Of a stretch of DNA of 64,000 nucleotides, positions 1-8,202 are shown in pieces. The stretch comes from Bacteroidales bacterium UBA5382. Lineage in GTDB: Bacteria; Bacteroidota; Bacteroidia; Bacteroidales; Dysgonomonadaceae. The notes beneath the pieces are model-generated. The model searched no databases. It was not told the DNA's origin and was given only the letters and a program-made list of their open reading frames with translations. A program made the translations under genes and the position numbers. Numbering within the stretch: position 1 is the stretch's first letter; every line of letters starts with the position of its first letter. The stretch spans positions 62,001-126,000 of the forward strand of contig DHOU01000011.1 of the NCBI GenBank assembly GCA_002409745.1. The letters are read 5' to 3'.

Positions 1-173
1 TTGCTGTCGATGATCTCCACCTTCTGCGGAATGTTTTTTAACGGCAATCCCATGCGGGTGGCGGTGACGACCACTTCGTCGAGATTCTGCGTTTCGTCGC
101 TGTATTCCTGCGCGTGCAGGAGAGAAGCCGTACATATTAAGGCCATAAGGGCCGAAAGGAATCTTTTGTTCAT
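1..173 (-). CDS. TonB-dependent outer-membrane receptor, BtuB-like (N-terminal part only)
   Basis: The 57 visible residues begin with a signal peptide (MNKRFLSALMALICTASLLHAQ) followed by the TonB-box-like stretch LDEVVVTATR and the start of a plug domain. The rest lies beyond the window edge. The start is the ATG at 173. A cobalamin riboswitch lies upstream on the same strand, so the likely cargo is a corrinoid such as vitamin B12, imported across the outer membrane with TonB energy. The plug and barrel cannot be seen, so the substrate call rests on the riboswitch. A different cobalamin-regulated receptor or a cobalt carrier would also fit. Confidence 0.8.
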   Translation of the reverse strand, partial: MNKRFLSALMALICTASLLHAQEYSDETQNLDEVVVTATRMGLPLKNIPQKVEIIDS

Positions 174-330
174 TGTTGTTTGAAAAATTTACAGTTAAAC
201 GTATTCAAATTGTTTAAACCATAAACTTTCGAGGGGAGTGTGCCGAAAAGTTCCCAGTGCAAATAAACCGGATGCCGGAAAGCCTTTCAACGCTGCTTTT
301 ATCCCGAAAGCTTGGATGGCTGATGCTTTC

Positions 331-500
331 GGGCAGGTCTTCCGGCTCGTTCCGATTATCCGTTGTCTTCCCATTCCGCGATGGCGGAACAGTGACGTTC
401 ACATTCTCTGCGTCGGATAACCTTTTTATTGGAACATACGGCTGCGGGTACAGCTTCGGTTTGTTTGTCTATCGGCAGACAGGTTACCGAATTCCATATA
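331..500 (-). promoter_or_regulatory. Cobalamin riboswitch upstream of the BtuB-like receptor
   Basis: Read on the minus strand, the region holds GCTGTACCCGCAGCCGTA, then the B12-box variant GTCACTG (plus-strand 390-396), a small P5-like hairpin TTCCGC-CATC-GCGGAA, GGGAAG, and the conserved 3' block GAAGACCTGCC (plus-strand 332-342). This order is that of the cobalamin aptamer. Just downstream a perfect 9-bp hairpin (303-311 with 325-333) may belong to the expression platform. About 130 nt then separate it from the receptor start at 173. Family knowledge: such switches repress btuB-type genes when adenosylcobalamin is plentiful. The 5' boundary is approximate. Nothing recognisable lies between 500 and 677. 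Confidence 0.85.
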
Positions 501-677
501 CCCGAAAGCGATACAAAAGTACTACTTTTATTCGGGTTCGTGAAATAAACGGATTTCGTTCTCCGAAATTGTTGTAGTCTATCAAAAAAGTAAAAAAGAC
601 ATTGAGATTAAACAAAAAGATTTTACTTTGCAACATAATATTCGTAGAGAGTGCTAATTTTATAATTATAAAACAAT

Positions 678-863
678 ATGGCAATTATCACTTTAAAATA
701 CGATGCACGTAATCCAAAAGCCAAAAAGGCAATAGATGATATTTTGTCTTTAGGTTTGTTTGAACAAAAAACCGGTTTGGACGAAGCGCTTGAAGATGTA
801 GAACATGGCCGCATTTATTCTGCAAAAAATGCAAATGATTTGATCCGGCAATGTTCATTATAG
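678..863 (+). CDS. Small antitoxin of a type II toxin-antitoxin pair (RelB/DinJ-like role)
   Basis: The gene encodes 61 residues starting MAIITLKYDARN and ending RIYSAKNANDLIRQCSL. Size, acidic composition and position three bases upstream of a YafQ/RelE-type toxin remnant identify it as the antitoxin. The N-terminal beta strand followed by helices is the usual plan of these short Bacteroidota antitoxins. It is intact, although its toxin is not. In an intact pair it would bind the toxin and repress the promoter; here only the DNA-binding role, or none, could remain. Confidence 0.7.
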   Translation: MAIITLKYDARNPKAKKAIDDILSLGLFEQKTGLDEALEDVEHGRIYSAKNANDLIRQCSL

Positions 864-866
864 AAC

Positions 867-1138
867 ATGTATCAGATTACATACTCAAATAGATTTAAGA
901 AAGATGTCAAGCGCATAATAAAGCGTGGATACGACATTTCTTTATTGGAAAAAGCCATTGTATATTACAAAACGCCGGTATATTGCCCGCACAATACAAA
1001 ACACATATACTTTCAGGTAAATATGCCGGTTTGCACCAATGCCATATAAAGCCGGACTAGCTCCTCGTGTGGGATCAAAATGACACAAAACTCACTCTTT
1101 TATTTTTAAGTACCGGTACACATACCGACTTATTCTAA
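867..1138 (+). pseudogene. YafQ/RelE-family mRNA-interferase toxin, frameshifted and with a nonsense codon
   Basis: The reading frame starts MYQITYSNRFKKDVKR and runs to about position 957. The family sequence then continues in another frame (LQNAGILPAQYKTHILSG, then KYAGLHQCHIKPD). A TAG follows where the family has Trp (D-stop-LLVWDQND), and the new frame ends LLFLSTGTHTDLF at 1138. Two independent lesions, a frameshift and a Trp-to-stop change, mean the toxin is dead. YafQ-type toxins cleave mRNA on the ribosome; the catalytic C-terminal part (HIKPDW...LVW) lies after the lesions. The linked antitoxin upstream is intact. Confidence 0.85.
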
Positions 1139-1228
1139 AAGTCCGTGCCCAAAATAAAACGTCCAAACAGGATATTTCCGTATGGACGATCTCAAAAACG
1201 ACTAAAGAGCCGGTGCGATATTGGTTTT

Positions 1229-2200
1229 TTATTCCTTGGAATCTTTCAGAGCTTTTTGAAATACGTTAAAAGGGATAGACGAACCTTGAATCTTTAAGAC
1301 AATCACTCCATGTGCCGGCACTTTAAATGAGAGTGCGGAGGCTGTTTCAACCGGATAATTCTTTTTATTCCATAAATTCCTGTAGGTATATCTTTTCGCG
1401 GCGTCTATGCTTACCGAATCCAAGGGGAAGGAAATCTCGCACTCTTCCGCCGACCGGTTTAATAAGGCCACTGCCACCTCCCCACTTCCGGTATATACAA
1501 GGGGTTTTGCCCAAACTTCCTGATCTCCGTGGTCTATCAATCTCCGCGCTTGATAGCAAAGAGGATCCTGATTAAGGGCAATGATTTCCTTATTGGTGAG
1601 AATTTCAACGGTTTCAGAAGTCATATTTCTTAGATCATTCCCTGCTAAAAGAGGAGAATTCATCATGCACCACATAGAAAAATGAGCTTTATCCTCTTCG
1701 TAAGTCATACCCCGTCCTACTTGCAGCATATCCATGTCGTTAAAATGCCCTGGGGAGCAATATTGCCATAGATCGGCATTCAGGTCGATGATGTTGAGGA
1801 TAGATTCGAAAGTAGGCCTGATATCTCCCGATATGCGCCATGAATCGGCAATGACCGGCGCCCATTTACCCGGAAATTGCCAGCGGCAGATATTAAATAT
1901 GCCATCGGGATTTATTTTTTTTGCGGTATTGATTAATTGTGTATACCGTATTTCTTCATCCAGTTGAAGTTTCTCAGCCCCGCACCAATCTACTTTGATA
2001 AAGTCGTAATTCCAGTCTTTCAGCATCAAGGCCAAGTCTTGTTCGTCATGACCATACAAACCGACATCATTGCCGATGGTGTCCGCGTTCCATAATGAAG
2101 CGCATGTGCTTATTCCCGCATCGGAGTAGATACCCGCTTTCAATCCTTTGGAATGAATGTAATCGGATAGGGCGCGCATGCCGGTTAGAAATCTGGGTGT
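1229..2200 (-). pseudogene. GH27 alpha-galactosidase, 5'-truncated
   Basis: The remaining frame, with its first internal ATG at 2179, reads FLTGMRALSDYIHSKGLKAG, then GIYSDAG, the nucleophile region DFIKVDWCG, the acid/base region (SWRISGDI), FNDMDMLQVG, and a C-terminal beta-sandwich ending KVPAHGVIVLKIQG. These are GH27 signatures. Homology continues a few codons above the ATG and then stops near 2200 at an in-frame stop. The N-terminal first strands of the barrel, normally about 100 residues including the conserved GWNSWN motif and the signal peptide, are missing. Both catalytic aspartates survive but the fold cannot be complete. It is the last gene of the PUL, so the ancestral locus probably handled alpha-galactosides. 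Confidence 0.8.
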
Positions 2201-2224
2201 TGATCATTTTGTGATTTTAGCGTG

Positions 2225-2332
2225 TTACTGCCTGATGAACAAGCGTTTTTTGACGCGCATGTTATGTTGGGAGCCGGATCCGACGGTGCCCAGCCCGACC
2301 GTTTTAATGAATTGTCTTCGTGAATAAGTCAT
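2225..2332 (-). pseudogene. Remnant of a Tat-signal protein N-terminus
   Basis: The ATG at 2332 opens a 35-codon frame starting MTYSRRQFIKTVGLGTVG, a twin-arginine signal (SRRQFIK) with the beginning of its hydrophobic core. It then degenerates and stops. It sits between the 822-residue lipoprotein gene and the GH27 fragment on the same strand. Either it is the leader of the original upstream part of the GH27 gene or of a separate deleted enzyme. The sequence shows the signal peptide; the deletion history is inference. Confidence 0.6.
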
Positions 2333-2384
2333 GATGTTTTTTTATTGGTGAAATTTTTTCTTTGCGCTTTATTTTTTTGTATTG

Positions 2385-4853
2385 TTAGTCGTAACTCAAC
2401 CACGCCGTTGCCTGTGTATCGGCGCTTGCTGTAAACCGGATCCAGCGTGCCTGGAAAGAGGCCGGGAACCGATGACGTTGCTCTTGTCTCGGTTGTACGG
2501 TATAAACAGCATACTTCATCCAATCCCCGTTGCCTGTAGGATCTATTTCTATTGTAATATTTACATCGTTTGCCGAACTATGGGATAAGGTCAATTCCCG
2601 TTGATCATAAAAACCGATAAGATAAGGGTCGGAAGCAATCTTTGCTTTTACGTCCGAATTCACCCACGGGCCTCCTTTGCCCGTGGGTTTCCCTAATTTC
2701 CAGAGATCGTCGATGACCCCTGCCCATACGGCCGCTTTCCCATCTTCCGACACAATGACATGCGGGTTCTGCTTCCCTTCTCCCGGGGTAACACCTGTCA
2801 GAACAAGCATCCCTCGGTAGGAAGCATAGTCATTGATACGGTAATGATGGGTAGCTACCGGGCGGATCTTGGCATATCCGTCCGCATTCTCCGCCGGCAA
2901 TTCATAAAAGGTACCATGGCAACTGAACAGATCCCGCTCAGTGGCTACTTCGCGACAAATACGCAAAACACCCCGGCCGGTCAGGGAGGTATACGCCTCT
3001 TCCCCCAAAGGCAGCCTCCACCGCCGGTCTTTATCATCGACCACTAGGACAGAGCCTTTTTCCACCTCCACCACCTGTTGGGGAATGGCAAATTGTTCAC
3101 GGATAAAACCGGCTGTTTCCGCGTCGTCTTTGCGTTCCAGCTTCAGTCCTTCACCCATTTCGTAATACCCGGTCTCCGTGGTCTTCCCGTTAACCGTTTC
3201 GTTGGCAAGCAATCCCAATGCCCGCCGGTTATCGCCCAGGCCATAAAGCAGCCCGCCTTGGCTTGATTCCGCCCTCACGTTGGCCAACCCCTTGAAAATA
3301 GCGTCCGGGGTATGGTTCCTTTTATCGTTGTCCGTATAGGAGAACGCGAGGGTCAGGGAAGCCTCCCTGTCCGTTTTGGCGCGTACCCATTCCCCTGTTT
3401 CGGATGAGGAAAAGTCCACATGGGCCGATCCCCCGGCTGCCAGTTCAATACTTTTGAGCGTACTCCAGTGGTTATCGCCCTTTTTGTCGACCTCATAGGT
3501 CACGGTGACCGGGGTAGCCCCTTCATTTTTCACCCAACTGCCGCGGTGCGCCCAGCCGGTAAACAGAAACGGCTCCGAATATTCGTTTGCATTTACCTTT
3601 TCCCCGGCCCAGACAGCTCCGCTTGCCGTAGCAGGGCCCAACTCTCCCGGTGTGCTAACGGAAGTAAACCAGAGGTTTGAATTGGATTGTTCGGGACCTT
3701 CGATATTCCCCTTCGCCTTACGCTTGTTCAGGAATTCTTTCTGGGCCGAATCGTCGCAGCCGAAGACCAGTTGGTCGTTCCATCTGGTGAAATCGCCAAT
3801 CACCTTCAGGTACGCGGAACGGGGACGGATACCGGCGCTGTTGCCGGCAGTAAACGTGGCGGGGAATTTCCAGAACATCCCGTGCATCGTCATCAGGTAA
3901 TCGGGTTGTCCTTCCGTGCCGATATCGCGGATGCGGGGCCACTCGGTATTCCAGCCGTGTGCTCCGTCGTAACTATGGCTGGCTTTCGGCAGGCGGTAAA
4001 AGCGCCATCCCTCTTCCGCGTCCCTTACGCCCAGCAACAGGGATTTATGGTCCCATCCCGTCGCCCAGACAGGGTCGGTTTCCGGATTGGGGTTCCCGTA
4101 TATCCCTCCGGGGCCGGTCACTTCAACGAACTGGTTCCGGCGTACCACGTTCCACGTTTTGCCGTCCCATTCCGAGAGGGAGCCGGATTCCACATCAAAT
4201 TGATGCAATGCTTCCTGTGTCGTCTCCCCGTTGTTGGAGTATACCAGCACGCCCTGTCCCGAGTACAGCCCTTTGCCATGGGCGCCCGGCAACAACGCCG
4301 CTTCCTGGTCCATTTCCCCGGGCTTGCGGTCGACATTCCCGTCGCGGAACAGCTCTTTCACTTTCAGCGTATGCACATCCACCTCATAAAATCCTTCTTC
4401 CATGGTGCCGTAGTAGACTTTATTGGCGGGATCCGCCAAATGGCGCGCGTTACCCGTATGCCTGCCGGGCATAACCGTATAGGGTATCACACGCACGTCC
4501 CCGGTGCTATCAATCGCATACGGGCCGATAAAAAGCTGGCCGCTCTCTTTGTGGATCATCCGGTTGGCCGGGGTTCCCCCGATACTCCCGTCACGGACAA
4601 TTTGCTCCAAACTGGGCGTCACCTGGTAGAGTTTATCAGATGAGCCGTAAGGCAAATGGGGGCCATAGGTGATCACCCACAGGCTTCCCGCCCAGGGAAC
4701 CACGGCGCCTGTGCCGCACTCGCCCTCATTATTATAATAAGCCAGGTGCGGGTAGATGCCGGAAAGCGATTTTGGCGGTTTAGAATTTTCCCCTACCTTG
4801 CATCCACTCAAAACCGACAGAATGCATATCGCAAAAAATAGTTTTCTTTTCAT
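2385..4853 (-). CDS. Large surface lipoprotein of unknown function in the PUL
   Basis: The protein has 822 residues with a type II signal peptide ending LSGC (Cys18). The open frame extends 22 codons further upstream, but those codons are the decayed end of a GH27 gene, so I place the start at the ATG at 4853. I recognise no catalytic family. Repeated short patterns such as GSLWVITYG, GQLFIGPY and DQLVFGCDD suggest a beta-propeller-like N-terminal part, and the C-terminal 150 residues look beta-rich. It is intact, although flanked on both sides by gene ruins. As an exported PUL lipoprotein it could be a glycan-binding protein or an unassigned glycoside hydrolase or lyase; the sequence does not decide. 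Confidence 0.75.
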   Translation of the reverse strand: MKRKLFFAICILSVLSGCKVGENSKPPKSLSGIYPHLAYYNNEGECGTGAVVPWAGSLWVITYGPHLPYGSSDKLYQVTPSLEQIVRDGSIGGTPANRMIHKESGQLFIGPYAIDSTGDVRVIPYTVMPGRHTGNARHLADPANKVYYGTMEEGFYEVDVHTLKVKELFRDGNVDRKPGEMDQEAALLPGAHGKGLYSGQGVLVYSNNGETTQEALHQFDVESGSLSEWDGKTWNVVRRNQFVEVTGPGGIYGNPNPETDPVWATGWDHKSLLLGVRDAEEGWRFYRLPKASHSYDGAHGWNTEWPRIRDIGTEGQPDYLMTMHGMFWKFPATFTAGNSAGIRPRSAYLKVIGDFTRWNDQLVFGCDDSAQKEFLNKRKAKGNIEGPEQSNSNLWFTSVSTPGELGPATASGAVWAGEKVNANEYSEPFLFTGWAHRGSWVKNEGATPVTVTYEVDKKGDNHWSTLKSIELAAGGSAHVDFSSSETGEWVRAKTDREASLTLAFSYTDNDKRNHTPDAIFKGLANVRAESSQGGLLYGLGDNRRALGLLANETVNGKTTETGYYEMGEGLKLERKDDAETAGFIREQFAIPQQVVEVEKGSVLVVDDKDRRWRLPLGEEAYTSLTGRGVLRICREVATERDLFSCHGTFYELPAENADGYAKIRPVATHHYRINDYASYRGMLVLTGVTPGEGKQNPHVIVSEDGKAAVWAGVIDDLWKLGKPTGKGGPWVNSDVKAKIASDPYLIGFYDQRELTLSHSSANDVNITIEIDPTGNGDWMKYAVYTVQPRQEQRHRFPASFQARWIRFTASADTQATAWLSYD

Positions 4854-5219
4854 TTGAAATACGTTAAAAGATATAGATAAACCTTGAGTCCTTACATCCA
4901 TCATTCCGTGAGGCGGCATATTTAAATGAGAGTTCAGAGGTTATTTCAGCCGGATAGTCTTTTTAGTCCATAAATTCCTGTAGGTATAGCCTTGTGTGGC
5001 GTTTATTGCCCACCGAATCCAAGGGGAAGGAAATTTAGCTCTCTTTCGCCGACCGGTTCAACAGGGCCAATGCTACCTGCCCGCTTCCGTTAGAAACAAG
5101 GGGTTTTGCTCAAACTTCCTGATCGCTGTGGTCTATCAATTTTCACGTTTGATATAATAAGGAGTCTCTTGATTCAGCGCGGTAATCTCGCGTTTGGTGG
5201 GTATTTCAACGGTTTCTAA
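4854..5219 (-). pseudogene. Degenerate 3' end of a second GH27 alpha-galactosidase gene
   Basis: This stretch aligns base for base, with many substitutions and few indels, to 1258-1618, the 3' third of the GH27 pseudogene. Shared blocks include ATAAATTCCTGTAGGTATA, CCGAATCCAAGGGGAAGGAA and AAACTTCCTGATC. In-frame stops and small indels break the reading frame. Its 5' side ends just before the GH20-like gene. Its 3' end runs directly into the start of the 822-residue lipoprotein gene (shared FNVFQ codons), which explains that gene's spurious N-terminal extension. It is older or less constrained than the copy at 1229-2200. Confidence 0.85.
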
Positions 5220-5234
5220 ATATAATTGTTCTTT

Positions 5235-6311
5235 TTATCGGTAAAATCGTTTTTTTGCGCTCATTATTTGAGAGATTGCCTCTTTATGTTTGTCACGGCA
5301 CACTTCAATGGTCGGAAACCATGACGCCATGATAAACCCGTGCAATCGCGACGGATCGATATTGTTTTTACAATGTTCGACCGTATATTCCATATTGTCG
5401 TTGTTATCCCAGTTACTCCCTGTCGGCATCTGGTCGTATCCGTGCGCTTCCAAATCGTTATAGAAATTTACGCTTGAATTGGTTTTGACATCGAAGTCTT
5501 TTCCGTAATACCAGTTACTCTGCAATACGGATTTAGGCATTTTCTTGAAAAACACCTCTGGTTGATGCCACCCGTAATCTGCCCATACCCATGGACGGAC
5601 TCCTTTTTTCTCCACTTGGTCTATATAGAAATACAGGTCGTTCCACCATAGGTCATTCTGGCGCATGACCGCGTAATTGTATGTCATTTGATGATGTGCA
5701 ACCTCTTCATCCATTCCTAAATGAAAAAAACGGGGGGTGTCGAACAAATCCACAACCTCATCAATCAGGTTCCTGCAAACCTCGTAATATCTTTTTGTAG
5801 AAACCATCCTGGAATATTCCCCCATCCATGCGTCATGGGTGGTTGCAAAGTTCAATTTCGGGATAGGCTCCAATCCCAGTTCCCGTATTTTAGCCAGTTC
5901 CTTTTTCAGTTTCCCCGTGCTCCATGCATTTTTCACGGCGATTTCGGGATGGCTTTCGTATTTCACTCCATCGCCAAGGTCGATGATCACCATGTTCATG
6001 CCTGCTGTTACCATGTTTTGTAAAATATCGTTCCACACCGGTTCGTTAAAGATAAGGAACGGCCTGTAACCTCTCATCCATGCGTAAGCTTCCGCGCTAT
6101 TTTTACATTGATAATCATCTTTATATACCCCCTCAGGCCATTCAAGATAAGGATGATCCTCCCACATGTTGGTTCCTAAATGCAGGAGATTCGCCCAGAT
6201 CATTTTGCCGCTGTTACCGTTATCGGTTTGCCTGGCAAATGCCATGGGGCTAAGGCTTCCGGCGATACTTAGCGCGGTGGCTTGTTTTATAAAATCCCTT
6301 CGATTTGTCAT
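5235..6311 (-). CDS. Tat-exported TIM-barrel glycoside hydrolase, GH20-like
   Basis: The 358-residue protein begins with a twin-arginine signal (NRRDFIKQA) and a hydrophobic core ending near AFA. The mature part looks like a single TIM barrel. FHLGMDEE at about 196-203 resembles the HxGxDE catalytic motif of GH20 beta-hexosaminidases, preceded by IPKLNFATTHDAW and followed by GVRPWVWADYGW. The usual N-terminal beta domain of GH20 is absent, so this is a short or divergent relative. It lies in the PUL on the coding strand between a fimbrillin-type gene and the unknown lipoprotein. Predicted role: periplasmic hydrolysis of a sugar linkage. Substrate unknown. Confidence 0.7.
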   Translation of the reverse strand: MTNRRDFIKQATALSIAGSLSPMAFARQTDNGNSGKMIWANLLHLGTNMWEDHPYLEWPEGVYKDDYQCKNSAEAYAWMRGYRPFLIFNEPVWNDILQNMVTAGMNMVIIDLGDGVKYESHPEIAVKNAWSTGKLKKELAKIRELGLEPIPKLNFATTHDAWMGEYSRMVSTKRYYEVCRNLIDEVVDLFDTPRFFHLGMDEEVAHHQMTYNYAVMRQNDLWWNDLYFYIDQVEKKGVRPWVWADYGWHQPEVFFKKMPKSVLQSNWYYGKDFDVKTNSSVNFYNDLEAHGYDQMPTGSNWDNNDNMEYTVEHCKNNIDPSRLHGFIMASWFPTIEVCRDKHKEAISQIMSAKKRFYR

Positions 6312-6324
6312 AATGTATTTCTAT

Positions 6325-6447
6325 TTATTTTGCTTTTAGCAGAAAAATACCCGCGTCGTCGAACCATGTCCGCTCTTCCGGATACTGTTCAGCATTAAAT
6401 AACAGCATTAATTTGTCTGCATCCGGCGATTTACCTTCCGGCACATC
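6325..6447 (-). pseudogene. C-terminal remnant of an unidentified exported protein
   Basis: An open stretch of 40 codons ends LLFNAEQYPEERTWFDDAG, then IFLLKAK-stop, directly upstream of the GH20-like gene. It has no start codon and begins after a TAG. The amino-acid pattern looks like a real beta-sandwich C-terminus rather than random sequence, so it may be what is left of a deleted PUL gene. Weak evidence. Confidence 0.35.
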
Positions 6448-6525
6448 CTAAAACATGCCGGGAGGTAAAAGGGTAAGTATTATAATTTATTTCAGAATAT
6501 TTTGCACATAATGATTGGTTTTACT

Positions 6526-8103
6526 TTATTTTTTCACTACAACACCTTTATTTATTTGTAAATCAATTATTACAACATATTCTTTTCCTTGATTGCCGGG
6601 TATGACAGCATACCCTTCTTCTACGTTGCCGCCTAAAACGAAAGAATGGGAAGCAAAATTATCAAGATTCAATTCTTCTTTCCAGTTGAAAGTGTACGTC
6701 CCATCTGATAGACGAAATGTTGCCGGGGGTGAATCATTCTGATTTCTGGTTATCGTTTTTATAAATAAATTGGGGTTTTCACTATGCTTATCCATTTGTA
6801 CTCCTCCGGAAACATTCCAAGCGGTAGTTATTTCAACAAAACCATCGCCCCAAATCCATACATTCTCTTTTATTGGATCTGCCGGATCAATTTTCTCCGT
6901 TGAATAGGTCTTGTTTGTTCGATCAAATATAATTTTATGATACCCTTTTTCCGGAATAATGAATTTCTCTTCTGAGTTTTTCTTGATTCCATTTTCACCT
7001 TCTTTCCCGTAGATCTCCGCGTCTGAGCCTCTACTGGAAATAAACAGGAATTCGCCATTTTCCTTGTGGTTATAGATCAACAATTCTAAAGAACCGTCAG
7101 CCCTTTTTTCCATTATTTCCGCGAATTCTTGTCGATACCCGGCGCCTTCCAGTTTGCCGGCAAGAATAACATCCCCATACACAAACAGATTATCAATAGG
7201 TTTGATGACCGCTTCTGCATCGCCCGTCACCTCACCCCATGGAGTAATCTCGCCTTCAACTTCCACTCCGCTTTTTGTGACGGTAATGGTATATACATAT
7301 TTTTTTCCTGCCTTTAAACCATCGGTAATATTTTTGTTTATCTGCCATTTGTAATCATCACCGTCCAATTCAAACTCCACAGAGTGTTTGTCTTCGAGAG
7401 CAGCAACAGGCAGGAGAATGGCTTCGTAGGTATCTCCGTTTTTATTGAGGGTAATATCTTTCTCATCACGGAAATCTTTTAAATCGCCGGTTGAAAGTTC
7501 AAGGTCAGCAGCGGTGTAGATTTTTTTTACCTGCAAGCCCTCAACAGAGGCTAACGACTCGCCTTTTTTTACTTGTATTACCAACTTGCTCAGTTTGTGC
7601 TCGAAAGTAAGTTTTACCGGCCCGGTTGTTGCCTTGTCATATCCATTGGCTTTGGCATACAACAAGTCGATGTCTGCCTGCTCGGTTTGGTTGCGTACGT
7701 CTACCGGATATTTATACCCTTCTTTTATCTCTTCGTTGGATTTATACGGATAGTAAGCCACAAAGTCCACTTTGCCTTCTGTCGGATAATAAATGGTTTG
7801 GTCGGGTGCTGCGGGATTAAATCCTGTAGCGAAAACATCACCGCTGGCGGCTTTATATTGCCTGTTGTCAGCTTTTTCAAGTATGTTCTCAGCCGCAAGT
7901 GTCGTCCCGTTTTTTATCATATAGATGCCTACGGGGTCATTTTTCACCCATTGGTCACCACCGCTTGTGGTGCGGGTTTGCAGAGCGCTGACATGCGAGA
8001 TGAATTGTACCTGCTCGCTGTCGTAAACAATTTTGTCTTCCTTGCTGCATGCCATCATCAACAGCATTACAAGAACTGTCAGAGTAATTGATTTTGTTTT
8101 CAT
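6526..8103 (-). CDS. Chimeric lipoprotein: fimbrillin-like N-terminal half plus SusE/SusF-like C-terminal half
   Basis: The 525-residue protein has a lipoprotein signal (MLLMMACSKED, Cys19). Residues ~25-290 match the fimbrillin/Mfa-like plan: LQTRTTSGGDQWVKNDPVGI, then FVAYYPYKS, DLLYAKA, LTFEHKLSKLVI, YEAILLP and the closing ITPWGE. Residues ~297-525 are a different module (LFVYGDVILAGKLEGAGYRQ, FIIPEKGYHKIIFD, VWIWGDGFVEITTAWN, ASHSFVLGG) made of two beta-sandwich units like SusE/SusF starch-binding domains. That half is nearly identical to the C-terminal half of the protein at 9192-10538, and the first half is paralogous to 8203-9141. Likely an outer-membrane, surface-exposed glycan-binding protein. 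Pilus assembly is unlikely with this C-terminal cap. Confidence 0.8.
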   Translation of the reverse strand: MKTKSITLTVLVMLLMMACSKEDKIVYDSEQVQFISHVSALQTRTTSGGDQWVKNDPVGIYMIKNGTTLAAENILEKADNRQYKAASGDVFATGFNPAAPDQTIYYPTEGKVDFVAYYPYKSNEEIKEGYKYPVDVRNQTEQADIDLLYAKANGYDKATTGPVKLTFEHKLSKLVIQVKKGESLASVEGLQVKKIYTAADLELSTGDLKDFRDEKDITLNKNGDTYEAILLPVAALEDKHSVEFELDGDDYKWQINKNITDGLKAGKKYVYTITVTKSGVEVEGEITPWGEVTGDAEAVIKPIDNLFVYGDVILAGKLEGAGYRQEFAEIMEKRADGSLELLIYNHKENGEFLFISSRGSDAEIYGKEGENGIKKNSEEKFIIPEKGYHKIIFDRTNKTYSTEKIDPADPIKENVWIWGDGFVEITTAWNVSGGVQMDKHSENPNLFIKTITRNQNDSPPATFRLSDGTYTFNWKEELNLDNFASHSFVLGGNVEEGYAVIPGNQGKEYVVIIDLQINKGVVVKK

Positions 8104-8202
8104 TTTGTTTTAGTTTTAATCATTGTTGATTTTTTGAAATTAGTTATTGAATTGTCCAATATCCCCTCTCGTTTTCGGGCGAGAGGGCATGTGAATTGTT
8201 TA

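Noticed and set aside
867..1049. Intact 60-residue protein downstream of the antitoxin
   Set aside because: The family sequence continues in another frame beyond position ~957, so the short frame is a broken toxin.
3687..4643. 318-codon plus-strand open frame inside the 822-residue lipoprotein gene
   Set aside because: Shadow frame; the minus-strand frame has a signal peptide, lipobox and coherent beta-rich sequence.
4854..4919. 22-codon N-terminal extension of the 822-residue lipoprotein
   Set aside because: Those codons align with the end of the GH27 pseudogene; the signal peptide begins at 4853.
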